This document shows positions 1 through 9,148 of a stretch of 64,000 nt of DNA, one piece after another. Both the position numbers and the translations under genes were made by a program. Source of the DNA: Erythrobacteraceae bacterium (GTDB lineage: Bacteria; Pseudomonadota; Alphaproteobacteria; Sphingomonadales; Sphingomonadaceae). Numbering within the stretch: position 1 is the first letter of the stretch; the number at the start of each line of letters is the position of its first letter. The DNA lies in assembly GCA_027489065.1 (NCBI GenBank), contig JAIYAM010000008.1:1-64000 (forward strand), written 5' to 3'. The notes beneath the pieces are model-generated. The model saw only the letters and a program-made list of their open reading frames with translations, was not told the origin of the DNA and did not search any database.

Positions 1-344
1 CCCGACAAGCCGCCGCCGCGCACGGTGGCGATGACGTCATAGGCGCCGGTGCGATCGGTGATGGTGAAGGGCTGGTTGATCACCAGACGCAGGGTCGGAC
101 GCGCGAAATAGGTTTCCTGATCGCGGCCGTTGATGGTGATCTTGCCGGTGCCGGGCTTGACCCACACGCGGGCAACCGCGTCCTTGCGGCGGCCGGTGGC
201 GTAGGAGCGGCCCTGCGCGTCGATCTCACGATCACGCAGCGGAGCGGCGACGCGGGCGATTTCGGCAGCGTCACCCTGGGGAACGCCAGCAGCGATGTCC
301 TTCAGATCGGCGAGATCCGAGACAGTGGCGGTTTCGTCAGACAT
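1..344 (-). CDS. rpsI: 30S ribosomal protein S9, 3' end outside window
   Basis: Small-subunit ribosomal protein uS9, a structural protein of the 30S head. About 114 residues are visible from the ATG at 344. An acidic N-terminal extension (starts [10 protein letters not shown]) precedes the S9 core, which begins at [14 protein letters not shown] and runs through GKITING and TVRGGG. The C-terminal tail is cut by the window edge. The start codon overlaps the rplM stop (TAATG), so the two genes form the usual rplM-rpsI operon with translational coupling. Confidence 0.97.
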   Translation of the reverse strand, partial: MSDETATVSDLADLKDIAAGVPQGDAAEIARVAAPLRDREIDAQGRSYATGRRKDAVARVWVKPGTGKITINGRDQETYFARPTLRLVINQPFTITDRTGAYDVIATVRGGGLS

Positions 345-823
345 TATGCGGCCACCTTGTTCTTGCGGTTCATGGAAGCGACGTCGAGCACCTGCGGCTT
401 CTGGCCGTCATGGGGATGCTCGGTGCCGACATAGAGGTGCAGCGCCTTCATCTGCTGACGGCCCAGCGGACCGCGCGGAATCATGCGCTCCACGGCCTTT
501 TCGAGCACGCGCTCCGGGAAACGGCCGCCCAGCACCTTGTTGGGGGTGGTTTCCTTGATGCCGCCGGGGTGGCCGGTGTGCTTGTAATAGATCTTGTCGC
601 CCATCTTGTTGCCGGTGAACTTCACCTTCTCGACGTTGATGACGATCACGTGATCGCCGCAATCGACGTGCGGGGTGTAGATCGGCTTGGTCTTGCCGCG
701 CAGGATGTTGGCGATGATCGCGGCGAGACGACCGACGACGAGACCGTCGGCGTCGATGATGTGCCAGTTCTTTTCGACCTCGGCCGGTTTGATCGACCGG
801 GTCTGCTTGCTGAGCGCCTTCAT
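344..823 (-). CDS. rplM: 50S ribosomal protein L13
   Basis: Large-subunit ribosomal protein uL13, an early assembly protein of the 50S subunit. The protein has 159 residues, somewhat longer than the roughly 142 of E. coli L13. It shows the family core: [15 protein letters not shown] near the N-terminus, then [27 protein letters not shown] and [11 protein letters not shown]. The start at 823 is preferred because the protein begins [13 protein letters not shown] and an AAGGA ribosome site lies about 8 bases upstream. A longer open frame to 946 has no family similarity. First gene of the operon with rpsI. Confidence 0.97.
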   Translation of the reverse strand: MKALSKQTRSIKPAEVEKNWHIIDADGLVVGRLAAIIANILRGKTKPIYTPHVDCGDHVIVINVEKVKFTGNKMGDKIYYKHTGHPGGIKETTPNKVLGGRFPERVLEKAVERMIPRGPLGRQQMKALHLYVGTEHPHDGQKPQVLDVASMNRKNKVAA

Positions 824-913
824 GGCATGTGTCCTTGGTTCGAAACTGTCTTCCAGAGGATATCCGGGAGAATCGCCCCCGCACGGCACGCAGGCCAGCG
901 GAGAAGTGGGGCG

Positions 914-942
914 CAAATGTCGCCGAGGGGCCTCGAAGTCAA
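914..942 (-). promoter_or_regulatory. putative sigma-70 promoter of rplM-rpsI
   Basis: On the minus strand TTGACT (942-937) is separated by 17 bp from CATTTG (919-914), about 90 bases upstream of rplM. The -35 box is good and the -10 box weak. The predicted leader of about 85 nt is long enough to hold regulatory structure, but I did not identify a known one. Confidence 0.4.
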
Positions 943-980
943 GCAAAAGCGCCGTTTTGCGATGCGGTAAAATAATACCG

Positions 981-1301
981 TTAGTCTGAAACGGCCCCGA
1001 TCAGCCATGCCAGCGTCGCCGGATGTGCTTCATTGACACGCCAGCCCATGATGGCTGGCGTGTCATAGGAGTGAAGCTCGCCGAGCCGTTCGACCACGGC
1101 TTCGAGCCGCTCCGCCGTGGTCTTGAACAGCACCCCCACTTCGCTGCCGGAGGCGCGCGCGCCCTCCCACACGAAGTGCGACTCGATGGGGCCAAGGATG
1201 TTGGCGCAGGCGATCAGGCCCTCGTCGAGCAGCGCGCCGGCTGCCGCGCGGGCGCTCTCGGCATCGGGGAAGGGGCACCACACCAGTGCGGCACCGGACA
1301 T
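981..1301 (-). CDS. cutA: divalent cation tolerance protein CutA
   Basis: CutA1-family protein of 106 residues, the usual size. The family forms trimers with a ferredoxin-like fold, resembles PII, and is linked to copper and divalent cation tolerance; its exact role is unsettled. Visible hallmarks are the N-terminal [51 protein letters not shown] and the C-terminal [12 protein letters not shown] segment. The ATG at 1301 overlaps the last base of the heme A synthase stop codon, so it is probably co-translated with that gene. Confidence 0.93.
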   Translation of the reverse strand: MSGAALVWCPFPDAESARAAAGALLDEGLIACANILGPIESHFVWEGARASGSEVGVLFKTTAERLEAVVERLGELHSYDTPAIMGWRVNEAHPATLAWLIGAVSD

Positions 1302-2371
1302 CACGCGGCCTTCCGGGCGAGCCCGTCGCTGTGCATGGCCCGCACCGTCGCCGCGACCGTCAGCGCGCCGACCAGCTGGTGCGCGGCAGCGATCCACAGC
1401 GACACGCCGCTCATCACCGTCGCAATGCCGAGCAGCACCATCGTGCCGAAGGCGGTGTGGACCGCAATACTCGCGAACCGGTCGGTCTTTCGCACGCGGC
1501 GGGAGAGCCATACGAGCGCGCCAACCGTCACCCACGCCCACCAGCGGTGCATGAAGTGGAGCAGGAAGGGATCGTGACTCAGCGTCCAGATCACGCCGCC
1601 GGTCCAGTTGATCTCCGGCACCAGCCGCCCGTTCATCAGCGGCCAGTCGGAGGCCGCAAGACCGGCATCCAGCCCGGCGACCCATGCGCCGAGCAGCAGT
1701 TGGACGAACAGCACGCCTGCCACCGCTGCGGAGCCAGCCGTCAGCCGGGACGGCCGTGCCCCGGGATCGCCTGCCAGCCGCCGCAGATCGCGCGCGGTCC
1801 ACACCAGTCCGGCGAGCAGGAACAGCGCGGTCAGGAGATGGGCCGACAGGCGGAAGTGGCTCACGCTCGTCAGATCGGTGCCGACGCCTGATGAGACCAT
1901 GTACCACCCGAGCGCGCCCTGCCCGCAGATCAGGCCGAACATCGCCGCCAGCCGCCAGCCGTAGCCCTGCGGGATCGAACGGCGCATCGCGAAGACGAGC
2001 AGCGGCAGCAGGTAGGCCATGCCGATCAGCCGCCCGAGAATGCGGTGGAACCATTCCCAGAAGAAGATGAACTTGAATGCGGCGAGGTCCATGCCCGCCG
2101 GGCCGCTTTCGACGCGGAACTGGCTGGTCGCCTGGTACTTGGCGAACTCGACTTCCCATGCGGATTGGCTGAGCGGCGGGAGAATGCCGCTGACGACGTT
2201 CCACTCGGTGATCGACAGCCCGCTTTCGGTCAGCCGGGTGATTCCGCCGACCACCACGATCATCACGACCATCGTCGCCACGATCTCGAGCCAGAGGGCG
2301 ATGGCCAGCGGGCGGACCCGGGCGTTCGAGGCGGGTCGGAACAGGTTCGACACGGAGGCGGAGGTGGCCAT
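1301..2371 (-). CDS. ctaA: heme A synthase (COX15/CtaA family)
   Basis: Integral membrane enzyme that oxidises the heme O methyl group to a formyl group, giving heme A for aa3-type cytochrome oxidase. The protein has 356 residues with about eight hydrophobic segments. Family motifs are [16 protein letters not shown] near residue 42, [23 protein letters not shown], and a second repeat with INWTGG and [15 protein letters not shown]; the histidines in these segments are the usual heme ligands. This is the alphaproteobacterial/mitochondrial type rather than the shorter Bacillus form. It is transcribed divergently from the MerC-like gene and coupled to cutA downstream. Confidence 0.95.
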   Translation of the reverse strand: MATSASVSNLFRPASNARVRPLAIALWLEIVATMVVMIVVVGGITRLTESGLSITEWNVVSGILPPLSQSAWEVEFAKYQATSQFRVESGPAGMDLAAFKFIFFWEWFHRILGRLIGMAYLLPLLVFAMRRSIPQGYGWRLAAMFGLICGQGALGWYMVSSGVGTDLTSVSHFRLSAHLLTALFLLAGLVWTARDLRRLAGDPGARPSRLTAGSAAVAGVLFVQLLLGAWVAGLDAGLAASDWPLMNGRLVPEINWTGGVIWTLSHDPFLLHFMHRWWAWVTVGALVWLSRRVRKTDRFASIAVHTAFGTMVLLGIATVMSGVSLWIAAAHQLVGALTVAATVRAMHSDGLARKAA

Positions 2372-2459
2372 GATGGCGGGCTATGTGTCCCCGCGCCGTC
2401 CCTTGTGCAAGCCCGTTTGGCGCAAACTGCCATGCGGGGCGCGCAAGACAGCCTTGCAC

Positions 2460-2478
2460 AATGTTACATTATCACATA
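2460..2478. promoter_or_regulatory. Zur-like operator upstream of MerC-like gene
   Basis: The imperfect AT-rich palindrome AATGTTACATTATCACATA has half-sites ATGTTA and TATCACAT, and stands out in this GC-rich DNA. It resembles zinc-regulator (Zur) boxes of proteobacteria. It starts just after a TTGCAC element (2453-2458) and covers the likely core promoter of the MerC-like gene, so a bound repressor would block transcription. A Zur gene lies at 55897-56361. Assignment is by resemblance only. Confidence 0.4.
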
Positions 2479-2484
2479 TGGGCG

Positions 2485-2898
2485 ATGGCGAACATGCCCC
2501 TGGAAACCCTGCCTCCTGCGAGTCGGCCCTCGCTCCGCCCCTCGCTTCGGCGCCGACTCGACCAGATCGGGCTTGGGCTGGCCGGCCTTTGCGCCGTGCA
2601 CTGCCTTGCGACGCTGGTGGTGATCTCGGCGCTGGGCCTTGGCGGGCATTTCTTCCTGTTCGACGAGAACATCCACCGGATCGGCCTCGCGCTGGCGCTC
2701 GCCATTGCGGCGGTGGCGATCGGCTGGGGCGTGCTGCGCCATGGCCGCGTGCTGCCCTTCGTGATCGCGGTGGGCGGGCTGGCATTGATGGCAGTCGCGC
2801 TGGCGGTACCGCACGGCGCCAACGAATTTCTCCTGACGCTCGCAGGCGTGGCGCTGGTCTCGCTGGGCCATCTGCTGAACTTGCGCACCGCGCACTGA
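2485..2898 (+). CDS. MerC-domain small membrane protein
   Basis: Inner-membrane protein of about 137 residues with four predicted hydrophobic helices. It matches the MerC family, named after a mercury-uptake protein but widespread as a chromosomal protein of uncertain substrate. The key feature is the cysteine pair in [14 protein letters not shown] on the first helix, a potential soft-metal site. No merA, merR or merT is nearby, so a role in mercury resistance is not supported. The Zur-like box directly upstream suggests zinc handling instead. The start is uncertain: 2485 and 2494 are both possible, and no strong ribosome site decides it. Confidence 0.75.
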   Translation: MANMPLETLPPASRPSLRPSLRRRLDQIGLGLAGLCAVHCLATLVVISALGLGGHFFLFDENIHRIGLALALAIAAVAIGWGVLRHGRVLPFVIAVGGLALMAVALAVPHGANEFLLTLAGVALVSLGHLLNLRTAH

Positions 2899-2957
2899 GG
2901 CGGCGCCTCGCTAAACGCGCGGTTGCACCCTTCGTTCGAGCCCCTATGTCTCGCGCC

Positions 2958-3944
2958 ATGACGAAGAGCATCACCCTGAACGGCGCGCCGCACCGGTCCG
3001 CGGCCGCCACCATCGCCGACCTTGTGCGCGAGCTCGAACTTGCCCCCGAGAAAGTCGCAGTCGAGCGCAATGGCGCGATCGTCCCGCGTTCGACGCTGGC
3101 CGAGGCCCCGCTTGCCGAAGGCGACACGCTCGAGATCGTGCACTTCGTCGGCGGGGGCGATCACCAGGCGGCTGGCGAGGACACTTGGACCGTCGCGGGC
3201 CGCACCTTCCGGTCGCGTCTGATCGTCGGCACCGGCAAGTACAAGAGCTTCGAGCAGAACGCCGCTGCCGTCGCGGCTTCGGGCGCGGAGATTGTCACCG
3301 TCGCTGTGCGCCGCGTGAATGTCAGCGATCCCAAGGCGCCGATGCTCACCGACTACATCGACCCCAAGAAGGTCACTTACCTCCCCAATACCGCGGGCTG
3401 CTTCACCGGCGAGGACGCGGTGCGGACCTTGCGGCTGGCCCGTGAGGCCGGCGGGTGGGAACTCGTGAAGCTCGAGGTGCTGGGCGAGGCGCGCACGCTC
3501 TATCCCGACATGCGCGAGACGCTGAAGGCGACCGAGGTGCTGGCGAAGGAAGGCTTCTTGCCGATGGTCTACTGCGCCGACGATCCGATCGCGGCCAGGC
3601 AGCTGGAAGACGCGGGCGCGGTGGCGATCATGCCGCTGGGCGCGCCGATCGGATCGGGCCTCGGCATCCAGAACCGGGTGATGATTCGCCTCATCGTCGA
3701 GGGCGCCAAGGTGCCGGTGCTGGTCGACGCGGGCGTGGGCACGGCCTCGGATGCGGCGGTCGGCATGGAGCTGGGCTGCGACGGCATCCTGATGAACACC
3801 GCCATCGCCGAGGCCAAGGACCCGATTCGCATGGCCCGCGCCATGAAGCTTGCCGTGGAGGCGGGCCGCGAAGCCTACCTCGCCGGACGCATGGCGCGGC
3901 GCATGTATGCCGATCCGTCCAGCCCTCTGGCGGGACTTATCTGA
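2958..3944 (+). CDS. thiG: fused sulfur carrier ThiS / thiazole synthase ThiG
   Basis: Makes the thiazole phosphate moiety of thiamine from deoxyxylulose 5-phosphate, dehydroglycine and sulfur delivered by ThiS. Residues 1-67 are a ThiS-like beta-grasp domain ([34 protein letters not shown]). Residues from about 76 are a complete ThiG barrel ([27 protein letters not shown]). The Schiff-base lysine lies in LVKLEVLG near residue 171, and the phosphate site is [10 protein letters not shown]. The Gly-Gly end that normally carries the thiocarboxylate is buried at residues 65-67. Fused ThiS-ThiG proteins are a known class. An upstream ATG at 2946 is an alternative start. No TPP riboswitch was found upstream. 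Confidence 0.93.
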   Translation: MTKSITLNGAPHRSAAATIADLVRELELAPEKVAVERNGAIVPRSTLAEAPLAEGDTLEIVHFVGGGDHQAAGEDTWTVAGRTFRSRLIVGTGKYKSFEQNAAAVAASGAEIVTVAVRRVNVSDPKAPMLTDYIDPKKVTYLPNTAGCFTGEDAVRTLRLAREAGGWELVKLEVLGEARTLYPDMRETLKATEVLAKEGFLPMVYCADDPIAARQLEDAGAVAIMPLGAPIGSGLGIQNRVMIRLIVEGAKVPVLVDAGVGTASDAAVGMELGCDGILMNTAIAEAKDPIRMARAMKLAVEAGREAYLAGRMARRMYADPSSPLAGLI

Positions 3945-3959
3945 TCAAAACAGGCTCAG

Positions 3960-3996
3960 TTGAGTAATCTGAGTTAGAATTGATAATGATTCATTT
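3960..3996 (+). promoter_or_regulatory. promoter with overlapping Fur-like palindrome
   Basis: TTGAGT (3960-3965), a 17-bp spacer and ATAATG (3983-3988) form a plausible sigma-70 promoter 53 bases before the next gene. The -10 region is overlapped by TTGATAATGATTCATTTA, whose core AATGA-T-TCATT (3985-3995) is a perfect inverted repeat resembling half of a classic Fur box. Binding there would occlude RNA polymerase, suggesting iron-dependent repression. Confidence 0.45.
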
Positions 3997-4041
3997 ACCA
4001 TAGGATGCGACATTTCTCCTTGTCCTAAGGAGACATGCGCC

Positions 4042-4554
4042 ATGATGATGCCGATTGCCGAGATGCGCGAATTTGCCGGGTTCGCTCCCGCCGAGCAGCG
4101 TTACATCAAGCTCAGTCTGGATATCGGCCTTGCCCGCACCGACGCCTTCCGGCGCTGGGGGCGCAGCGAAGCGGAGAACGTCGCGATCCGCCGGCAATAT
4201 GTCGCCTATCAGGACCTCAAGGCCCTGCGCGCTCTGGTCCCGCAGGACGGTACGCCCTTCGAGGTGGAACGCTTCCTCGGCAAGCTGGTGCGCCTCACCG
4301 CCTTCGATCTCGAACAGGAGCGGCTCAAGAGCTTCTCGGCCTACCGCTTCCTCTATGAACGCCTGCTCGGCGCGAGCGCGCGGCCCTATCTGCCCGCCGC
4401 CTTCTGCGCCGCGAGCGCCCTGCCCTCCATCGCTCCTGCGCGCCGCAAGCTGCTGCTGCAATCCTTGAGCGAAGCCGCCGCCACCGCGCCCGGCTGGTCG
4501 GAGCGCGAGCCGGTGTTCCTCCCCGAATATGTGGACGACTTCGAAGCGGCCTAG
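4042..4554 (+). CDS. unknown protein under Fur-like promoter
   Basis: I do not recognise this 170-residue protein. It appears soluble and largely alpha-helical, rich in Ala, Leu, Arg and Glu, with no signal peptide, membrane segment or cysteine motif. One cysteine lies near residue 117 (PAAFCAASA). The start at 4042 is fixed by the strong ribosome site CTAAGGAG, 9 bases upstream; three Met codons follow each other there. It is followed after 16 bases by a ribbon-helix-helix gene, so the two are probably one operon. The upstream promoter carries a Fur-like palindrome, hinting at iron-limitation expression. Confidence 0.8.
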   Translation: MMMPIAEMREFAGFAPAEQRYIKLSLDIGLARTDAFRRWGRSEAENVAIRRQYVAYQDLKALRALVPQDGTPFEVERFLGKLVRLTAFDLEQERLKSFSAYRFLYERLLGASARPYLPAAFCAASALPSIAPARRKLLLQSLSEAAATAPGWSEREPVFLPEYVDDFEAA

Positions 4555-4570
4555 CTGCTAGGGGAGCCGC

Positions 4571-4801
4571 ATGGACTCCCCCTATCATCCACCGGTGAAG
4601 CGCAGCCTGGCGATCGCGGGTCACAAGACCTCGATCAGCCTGGAACCACTGTTCTGGGACATGCTCCGCAACGCCGCCGCGCGCGAGGGGGTGGCGATTG
4701 CCGCCCTTGTCGCCCGGATCGATGCCGAGCGCATCAAGTCACCCACGCCGCCGGGACTCGCCAGTGCGATCCGGGTGTGGCTGGTGGTTCATGCCGCCTA
4801 G
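4571..4801 (+). CDS. ribbon-helix-helix domain protein
   Basis: Protein of 76 residues matching the small alphaproteobacterial ribbon-helix-helix family in which a conserved K-R-S-L-x-I-x-G-H-K-T-S-I-S-L-E strand precedes a helix (EPLFWDMLRNAAAREG). Such proteins have a DNA-binding MetJ/Arc-like fold, but targets of this family are not established. The start is supported by GGGGAG five bases upstream of the ATG. It ends 2 bp before the extended parS palindrome and is probably co-transcribed with the unknown gene upstream. Whether it acts at the adjacent repeats is untested. Confidence 0.8.
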   Translation: MDSPYHPPVKRSLAIAGHKTSISLEPLFWDMLRNAAAREGVAIAALVARIDAERIKSPTPPGLASAIRVWLVVHAA

Positions 4802-4803
4802 CC

Positions 4804-4823
4804 AATGTTTCACGTGAAACATT
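4804..4823. other. parS: parS centromere site (ParB binding)
   Basis: Positions 4806-4821 read TGTTTCACGTGAAACA, an exact match to the widely conserved chromosomal parS palindrome bound by ParB. The palindrome extends to 20 bp (AATG...CATT). It is intergenic, between the ribbon-helix-helix gene and the 3' end of murA. parS sites usually cluster near the replication origin, so this region may be origin-proximal. No parA or parB gene is in the window. Confidence 0.92.
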
Positions 4824-4845
4824 GAAACGCAGGCGAGCAAGCACC

Positions 4846-4907
4846 GGTCTGGAAGGGGTCTGGAGCGGGCCTAAGCCGGGTCTGGACCGCGTTGAAGCAA
4901 GGTCTGG
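4846..4907. repeat. four phased GGTCTGG direct repeats next to parS
   Basis: Exact GGTCTGG heptamers begin at 4846, 4857, 4879 and 4901, giving spacings of 11, 22 and 22 bp, about one and two helical turns. The 22-bp units also share GGTCTGGA and some downstream bases. They lie 22 bp beyond parS and end before the murA stop. Function unknown; an array of protein-binding sites on one DNA face is a reasonable guess. Confidence 0.6.
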
Positions 4908-4924
4908 CCCGCGCAAACAGGCCC

Positions 4925-6205
<1,281 letters not shown>

Positions 6206-6353
6206 GCCTTTGCCTTAGCGAAAAGTGCATCACGCGCAACTCGCGCGCGGGCTCGAGCCGCCTGATCAGAACAGTCATTGACCTGCGTTATGGCGCAAGG
6301 CACGGGCACAGACGACGCGCAGGCCGTCCCGTCAATCGAAGCGAGAGCCGTCA

Positions 6354-7232
6354 ATGTCTTTCAAGCCGATTCGTAAAGCCGTGTTTCCCGTCGCCGGTCT
6401 CGGCACCCGCTTCCTGCCTGCCACCAAGGTCGTCCCGAAGGAACTTCTGCCGGTCGTCGACCGTCCGCTGATCCAGTACGCCGTGGACGAGGCGCGCGAG
6501 GCGGGGATCGAGCAGATGATCTTCGTCACGGGCCGCGGCAAGACCGGGATCGTCGAGCATTTCGACATCGCCTTCGAGCTCGAACAGACCATGACCGAGC
6601 GCGGCAAGGACCTCTCGGTGCTCGATTGCGCCCGCGCCACCCCCGGCGACGTGATCGCGGTGCGCCAGCAGGTGCCGCTGGGGCTCGGCCATGCGATCTG
6701 GTGCGCGCGCGCCATCGTCGGCGACGAGCCTTTCGCGATCTTCCTGCCCGACGAACTGATGGTCGCGCGGGCCGGCGGCACCGGCTGCATGAAGCAGATG
6801 GTGGAGGCCTATAATGAGGTCGGCGGCAACCTCATCTCGGTGCTCGAGGTGCCGATGGAGCAGGTCTCGTCCTATGGCGTGATCGATCCGGGCGAAGTGC
6901 GCGGGGCCCTGACCGAAGTGCGCGGGCTGGTGGAAAAGCCCCCTCGGGCCGAAGCGCCGTCGAACAAGATCGTCTCGGGCCGCTACATTCTCCAGCCCGA
7001 GGTGATGCGGGTGCTCGAAAACCAGGGCAAGGGCGCAGGGGGAGAGATCCAGCTGACCGACGCGATGGCGAAGATGATCGGCACCCAGCCGTTCCACGCC
7101 GTGACCTTCGACGGCAACCGCTACGATTGCGGCAGCAAGGTCGGCTTCGTCGAGGCGACGCTGGCGATCGCGCTGGCCCGCCCCGACATGGGCGCCGAGG
7201 TGCGCGCGATTGCGCTGGATCTGCTGAAATAG
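6354..7232 (+). CDS. galU: UTP-glucose-1-phosphate uridylyltransferase
   Basis: Makes UDP-glucose from UTP and glucose 1-phosphate, a precursor for cell-surface polysaccharides and glycolipids. The protein has 292 residues. The nucleotide-binding signature GLGTRFLPATKVVPKELLP is at about residues 15-33, followed by QVPLGLGHAIWCAR, the FLPDELMV metal-binding region, GVIDPG and the GRYILQPEV and GGEIQLTDAM segments of the family. The chain ends normally. A large interspersed inverted repeat lies immediately downstream, between galU and the convergent flotillin gene. Confidence 0.96.
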   Translation: MSFKPIRKAVFPVAGLGTRFLPATKVVPKELLPVVDRPLIQYAVDEAREAGIEQMIFVTGRGKTGIVEHFDIAFELEQTMTERGKDLSVLDCARATPGDVIAVRQQVPLGLGHAIWCARAIVGDEPFAIFLPDELMVARAGGTGCMKQMVEAYNEVGGNLISVLEVPMEQVSSYGVIDPGEVRGALTEVRGLVEKPPRAEAPSNKIVSGRYILQPEVMRVLENQGKGAGGEIQLTDAMAKMIGTQPFHAVTFDGNRYDCGSKVGFVEATLAIALARPDMGAEVRAIALDLLK

Positions 7233-7242
7233 ACCCCGAAAA

Positions 7243-7332
7243 CCGTTCGGGCTGAGCTTGTCGAAGCCCTGCACTTCTTCCTTCCGCATGGTCAGAAGAA
7301 AGGCAGTCCTTCGACAGGCTCAGGACGAACGG
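7243..7332. repeat. long intergenic inverted repeat (REP-like)
   Basis: Left arm 7243-7266 and right arm 7309-7332 match as inverted repeats at 21 of 24 positions. The right arm contains CTTCGACAGGCTCAGGACGA, a motif seen between genes in many Proteobacteria. Placed between convergent galU and flotillin genes, it would fold into a long hairpin in either transcript and could serve as a bidirectional 3'-end or REP-type element. Confidence 0.75.
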
Positions 7333-7339
7333 GGTGTTT

Positions 7340-9136
7340 TCACTCCGCCGCTTCGCCCGTGGGCGCGTCGTCCGCGTCATTGTCGCGGGCGATGGCTTTG
7401 CGCGGCGCGGGCTTGGCCGGGGCCGGAGTGGCCTCCGCCTCAGCAGCTCCCTTGACGAGTCCCGAGAGCGAGGAGCCGTCGAGCCCCAGTTCCTTCATCA
7501 GCCCGTCGAGCACCGGCGCCTGCGCGCGGTAGGCAAGCGCCGCGGCCACGGCATCGCCAGCAAGGTTGCCCGACCCCGAGCCGCCGCCGGAGCCTCCCGA
7601 GCCGCCATCGTTCGCCGCGCGGCCGCCGCCGGTGAGGCCGTCGACCTGCACGATCTTGATCGAATCGATCGCTTCCATCGGCTTGGCGCTCTCGCGGATG
7701 ACCTCGGGCAGCACCTTGAGCAGCGCCAGCTTGGTCTGGAGGCTGATCTGGTCGCTCGACAGGATGTTGGCCGCCTCGTTGATCGCGCGCTGACCGGCAG
7801 CCTCCACTTCGAAGCGCACCGCTGCGGCTTCGGCGCGCAGCTTTTCGGCCTCGGCCTCGCCCTGCGCTTCGAGCTTGAGCGCTTCGGCGCGGTTGGTGGC
7901 GGCGTCCTTTTCCGCTTCGGCCTGCACCTTCACCCCGATCGCGTCGCGTTCGGCCTGCTTGGCGGCTTCGATCAGTTCGATGGTCTTCTGACGCTCGGCG
8001 ATCTCGCGTTCACGCGCGGTGGCGACACGTTCCTCGGCCTCGACCGCCTTGGCGCGGGCGTCGTCGGCTTCGGCCTTGGCCTGGCTTTCCTCGCGGCTCT
8101 TGTTCTGCACCGCGATCTGCTGCTCCTGCCGGGCGATCTCGAGCGCGCGCTGCTGGATGATGCGCGCTTCCTCGACGAGACGGTCGGCCTCGATCTGCTG
8201 GGCATCGACCTGCTTCTTGGCCTCGATCCGCGCCGCTTCCGCCTCGCGGTTGCGTTCGGCCTGCTCGCGGGCGATCTCGGCCGCCTGCGCGGCGCGCCGC
8301 ACCTCGACCTCGCGTTCCTGTTCGAGGCGGGCATATTCCTGATCGCGGCTGATCTCGAAGCTGCGCTTGCTGGCTTCGAGGTTCTTCGTCTCGATCTGGA
8401 CGCGGGTGTCCTGTTCGATGTCATTGCGCAGCTTCTTGCGCGCCTCGATCTGCTCGGTCAGCTTGGTGAGACCTTCGGCGTCGAAGGCGTTGTTGGCGTT
8501 GAAGTGTTCGATGCTGGTCTGGTCGAGCCCGGTGAGCGACACCGATTCGAGCTCGAGCCCGTTCATTGCCAGATCGTTGGACGAAACCTGCTGCACCTTC
8601 TGCACGAAGTCGGCACGCTGTTCGTGCAGCTCATTCATCGTCATCCCCGCCGCGACCGAGCGCAGCGCGTCGACGAACTTGCCCTCGACGAGGTCCTTGA
8701 GCAGTTCGGGCTGCATCGTGCGTTGGCCGAGCGTCTGCGCGGCCATGGCGATGGCGGCGTCATCGGCCCGGACGCGGACATCGAACTCCGCCTTCACGTC
8801 GATCCGCAGCCGGTCGAGCGTGATCAGCGCCTCGGTATCGCGCCGCACCACGGGGAGCACCAGCGTGTTCATGTTCACCGGCATCGCCTCGTGGAACACC
8901 GGGAAGACCAGCGCGCCGCCGTTCATCACCACCTTCTCGCCGCCCAGACCGGTGCGCACGAAGGCGGTTTCCTTCGTCGCGCGGCGGTAGAGGCGGATCA
9001 GGAAGGCGAAGAACACCACGACGAACAGCAAGGCGCTCACGCCGACCACGCCATAGGTGATGAGGCCGCCGGTGGAGGTGGCGAGATCGCCGGTGGTGGT
9101 GACGTCCCCGGTTCCTGTCGTCGTCGTCAAAGACAT
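7340..9136 (-). CDS. flotillin-family membrane scaffold protein
   Basis: SPFH/flotillin protein (YqiK-like) of 598 residues, thought to organise membrane microdomains. A Thr/Gly-rich N-terminus precedes one transmembrane helix (about residues 25-47, ITYGVVGVSALLFVVVFFAF). The SPFH domain follows (about 50-230; GGEKVVMNGGALVFPVFHEA, DVKAEFDVRV). A long Glu/Ala/Arg-rich coiled coil then runs to about 470, with a Gly/Ser-rich linker and an A/P-rich tail. Its partner, a YqiJ-like OB-fold protein, lies 12 bases upstream in the same operon, the typical arrangement. Confidence 0.93.
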   Translation of the reverse strand: MSLTTTTGTGDVTTTGDLATSTGGLITYGVVGVSALLFVVVFFAFLIRLYRRATKETAFVRTGLGGEKVVMNGGALVFPVFHEAMPVNMNTLVLPVVRRDTEALITLDRLRIDVKAEFDVRVRADDAAIAMAAQTLGQRTMQPELLKDLVEGKFVDALRSVAAGMTMNELHEQRADFVQKVQQVSSNDLAMNGLELESVSLTGLDQTSIEHFNANNAFDAEGLTKLTEQIEARKKLRNDIEQDTRVQIETKNLEASKRSFEISRDQEYARLEQEREVEVRRAAQAAEIAREQAERNREAEAARIEAKKQVDAQQIEADRLVEEARIIQQRALEIARQEQQIAVQNKSREESQAKAEADDARAKAVEAEERVATAREREIAERQKTIELIEAAKQAERDAIGVKVQAEAEKDAATNRAEALKLEAQGEAEAEKLRAEAAAVRFEVEAAGQRAINEAANILSSDQISLQTKLALLKVLPEVIRESAKPMEAIDSIKIVQVDGLTGGGRAANDGGSGGSGGGSGSGNLAGDAVAAALAYRAQAPVLDGLMKELGLDGSSLSGLVKGAAEAEATPAPAKPAPRKAIARDNDADDAPTGEAAE

Positions 9137-9148
9137 GTGCGTTCCCTT

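Noticed and set aside
648..655. CACGTG core in rplM as a second parS
   Set aside because: The flanks are GAT/ATC and not TGTTT/AAACA, so it does not match parS. The CACGTG cores near 26296 and 57303 fail for the same reason.
2045..2623. 192-codon plus-strand frame across the heme A synthase 5' end
   Set aside because: Antisense to a conserved gene, with shadow-type composition.
2899..2957. TPP riboswitch before the thiSG fusion
   Set aside because: The gap is only about 50 bases and lacks the CTGAGA and GAACCTGATC blocks of the thi box.
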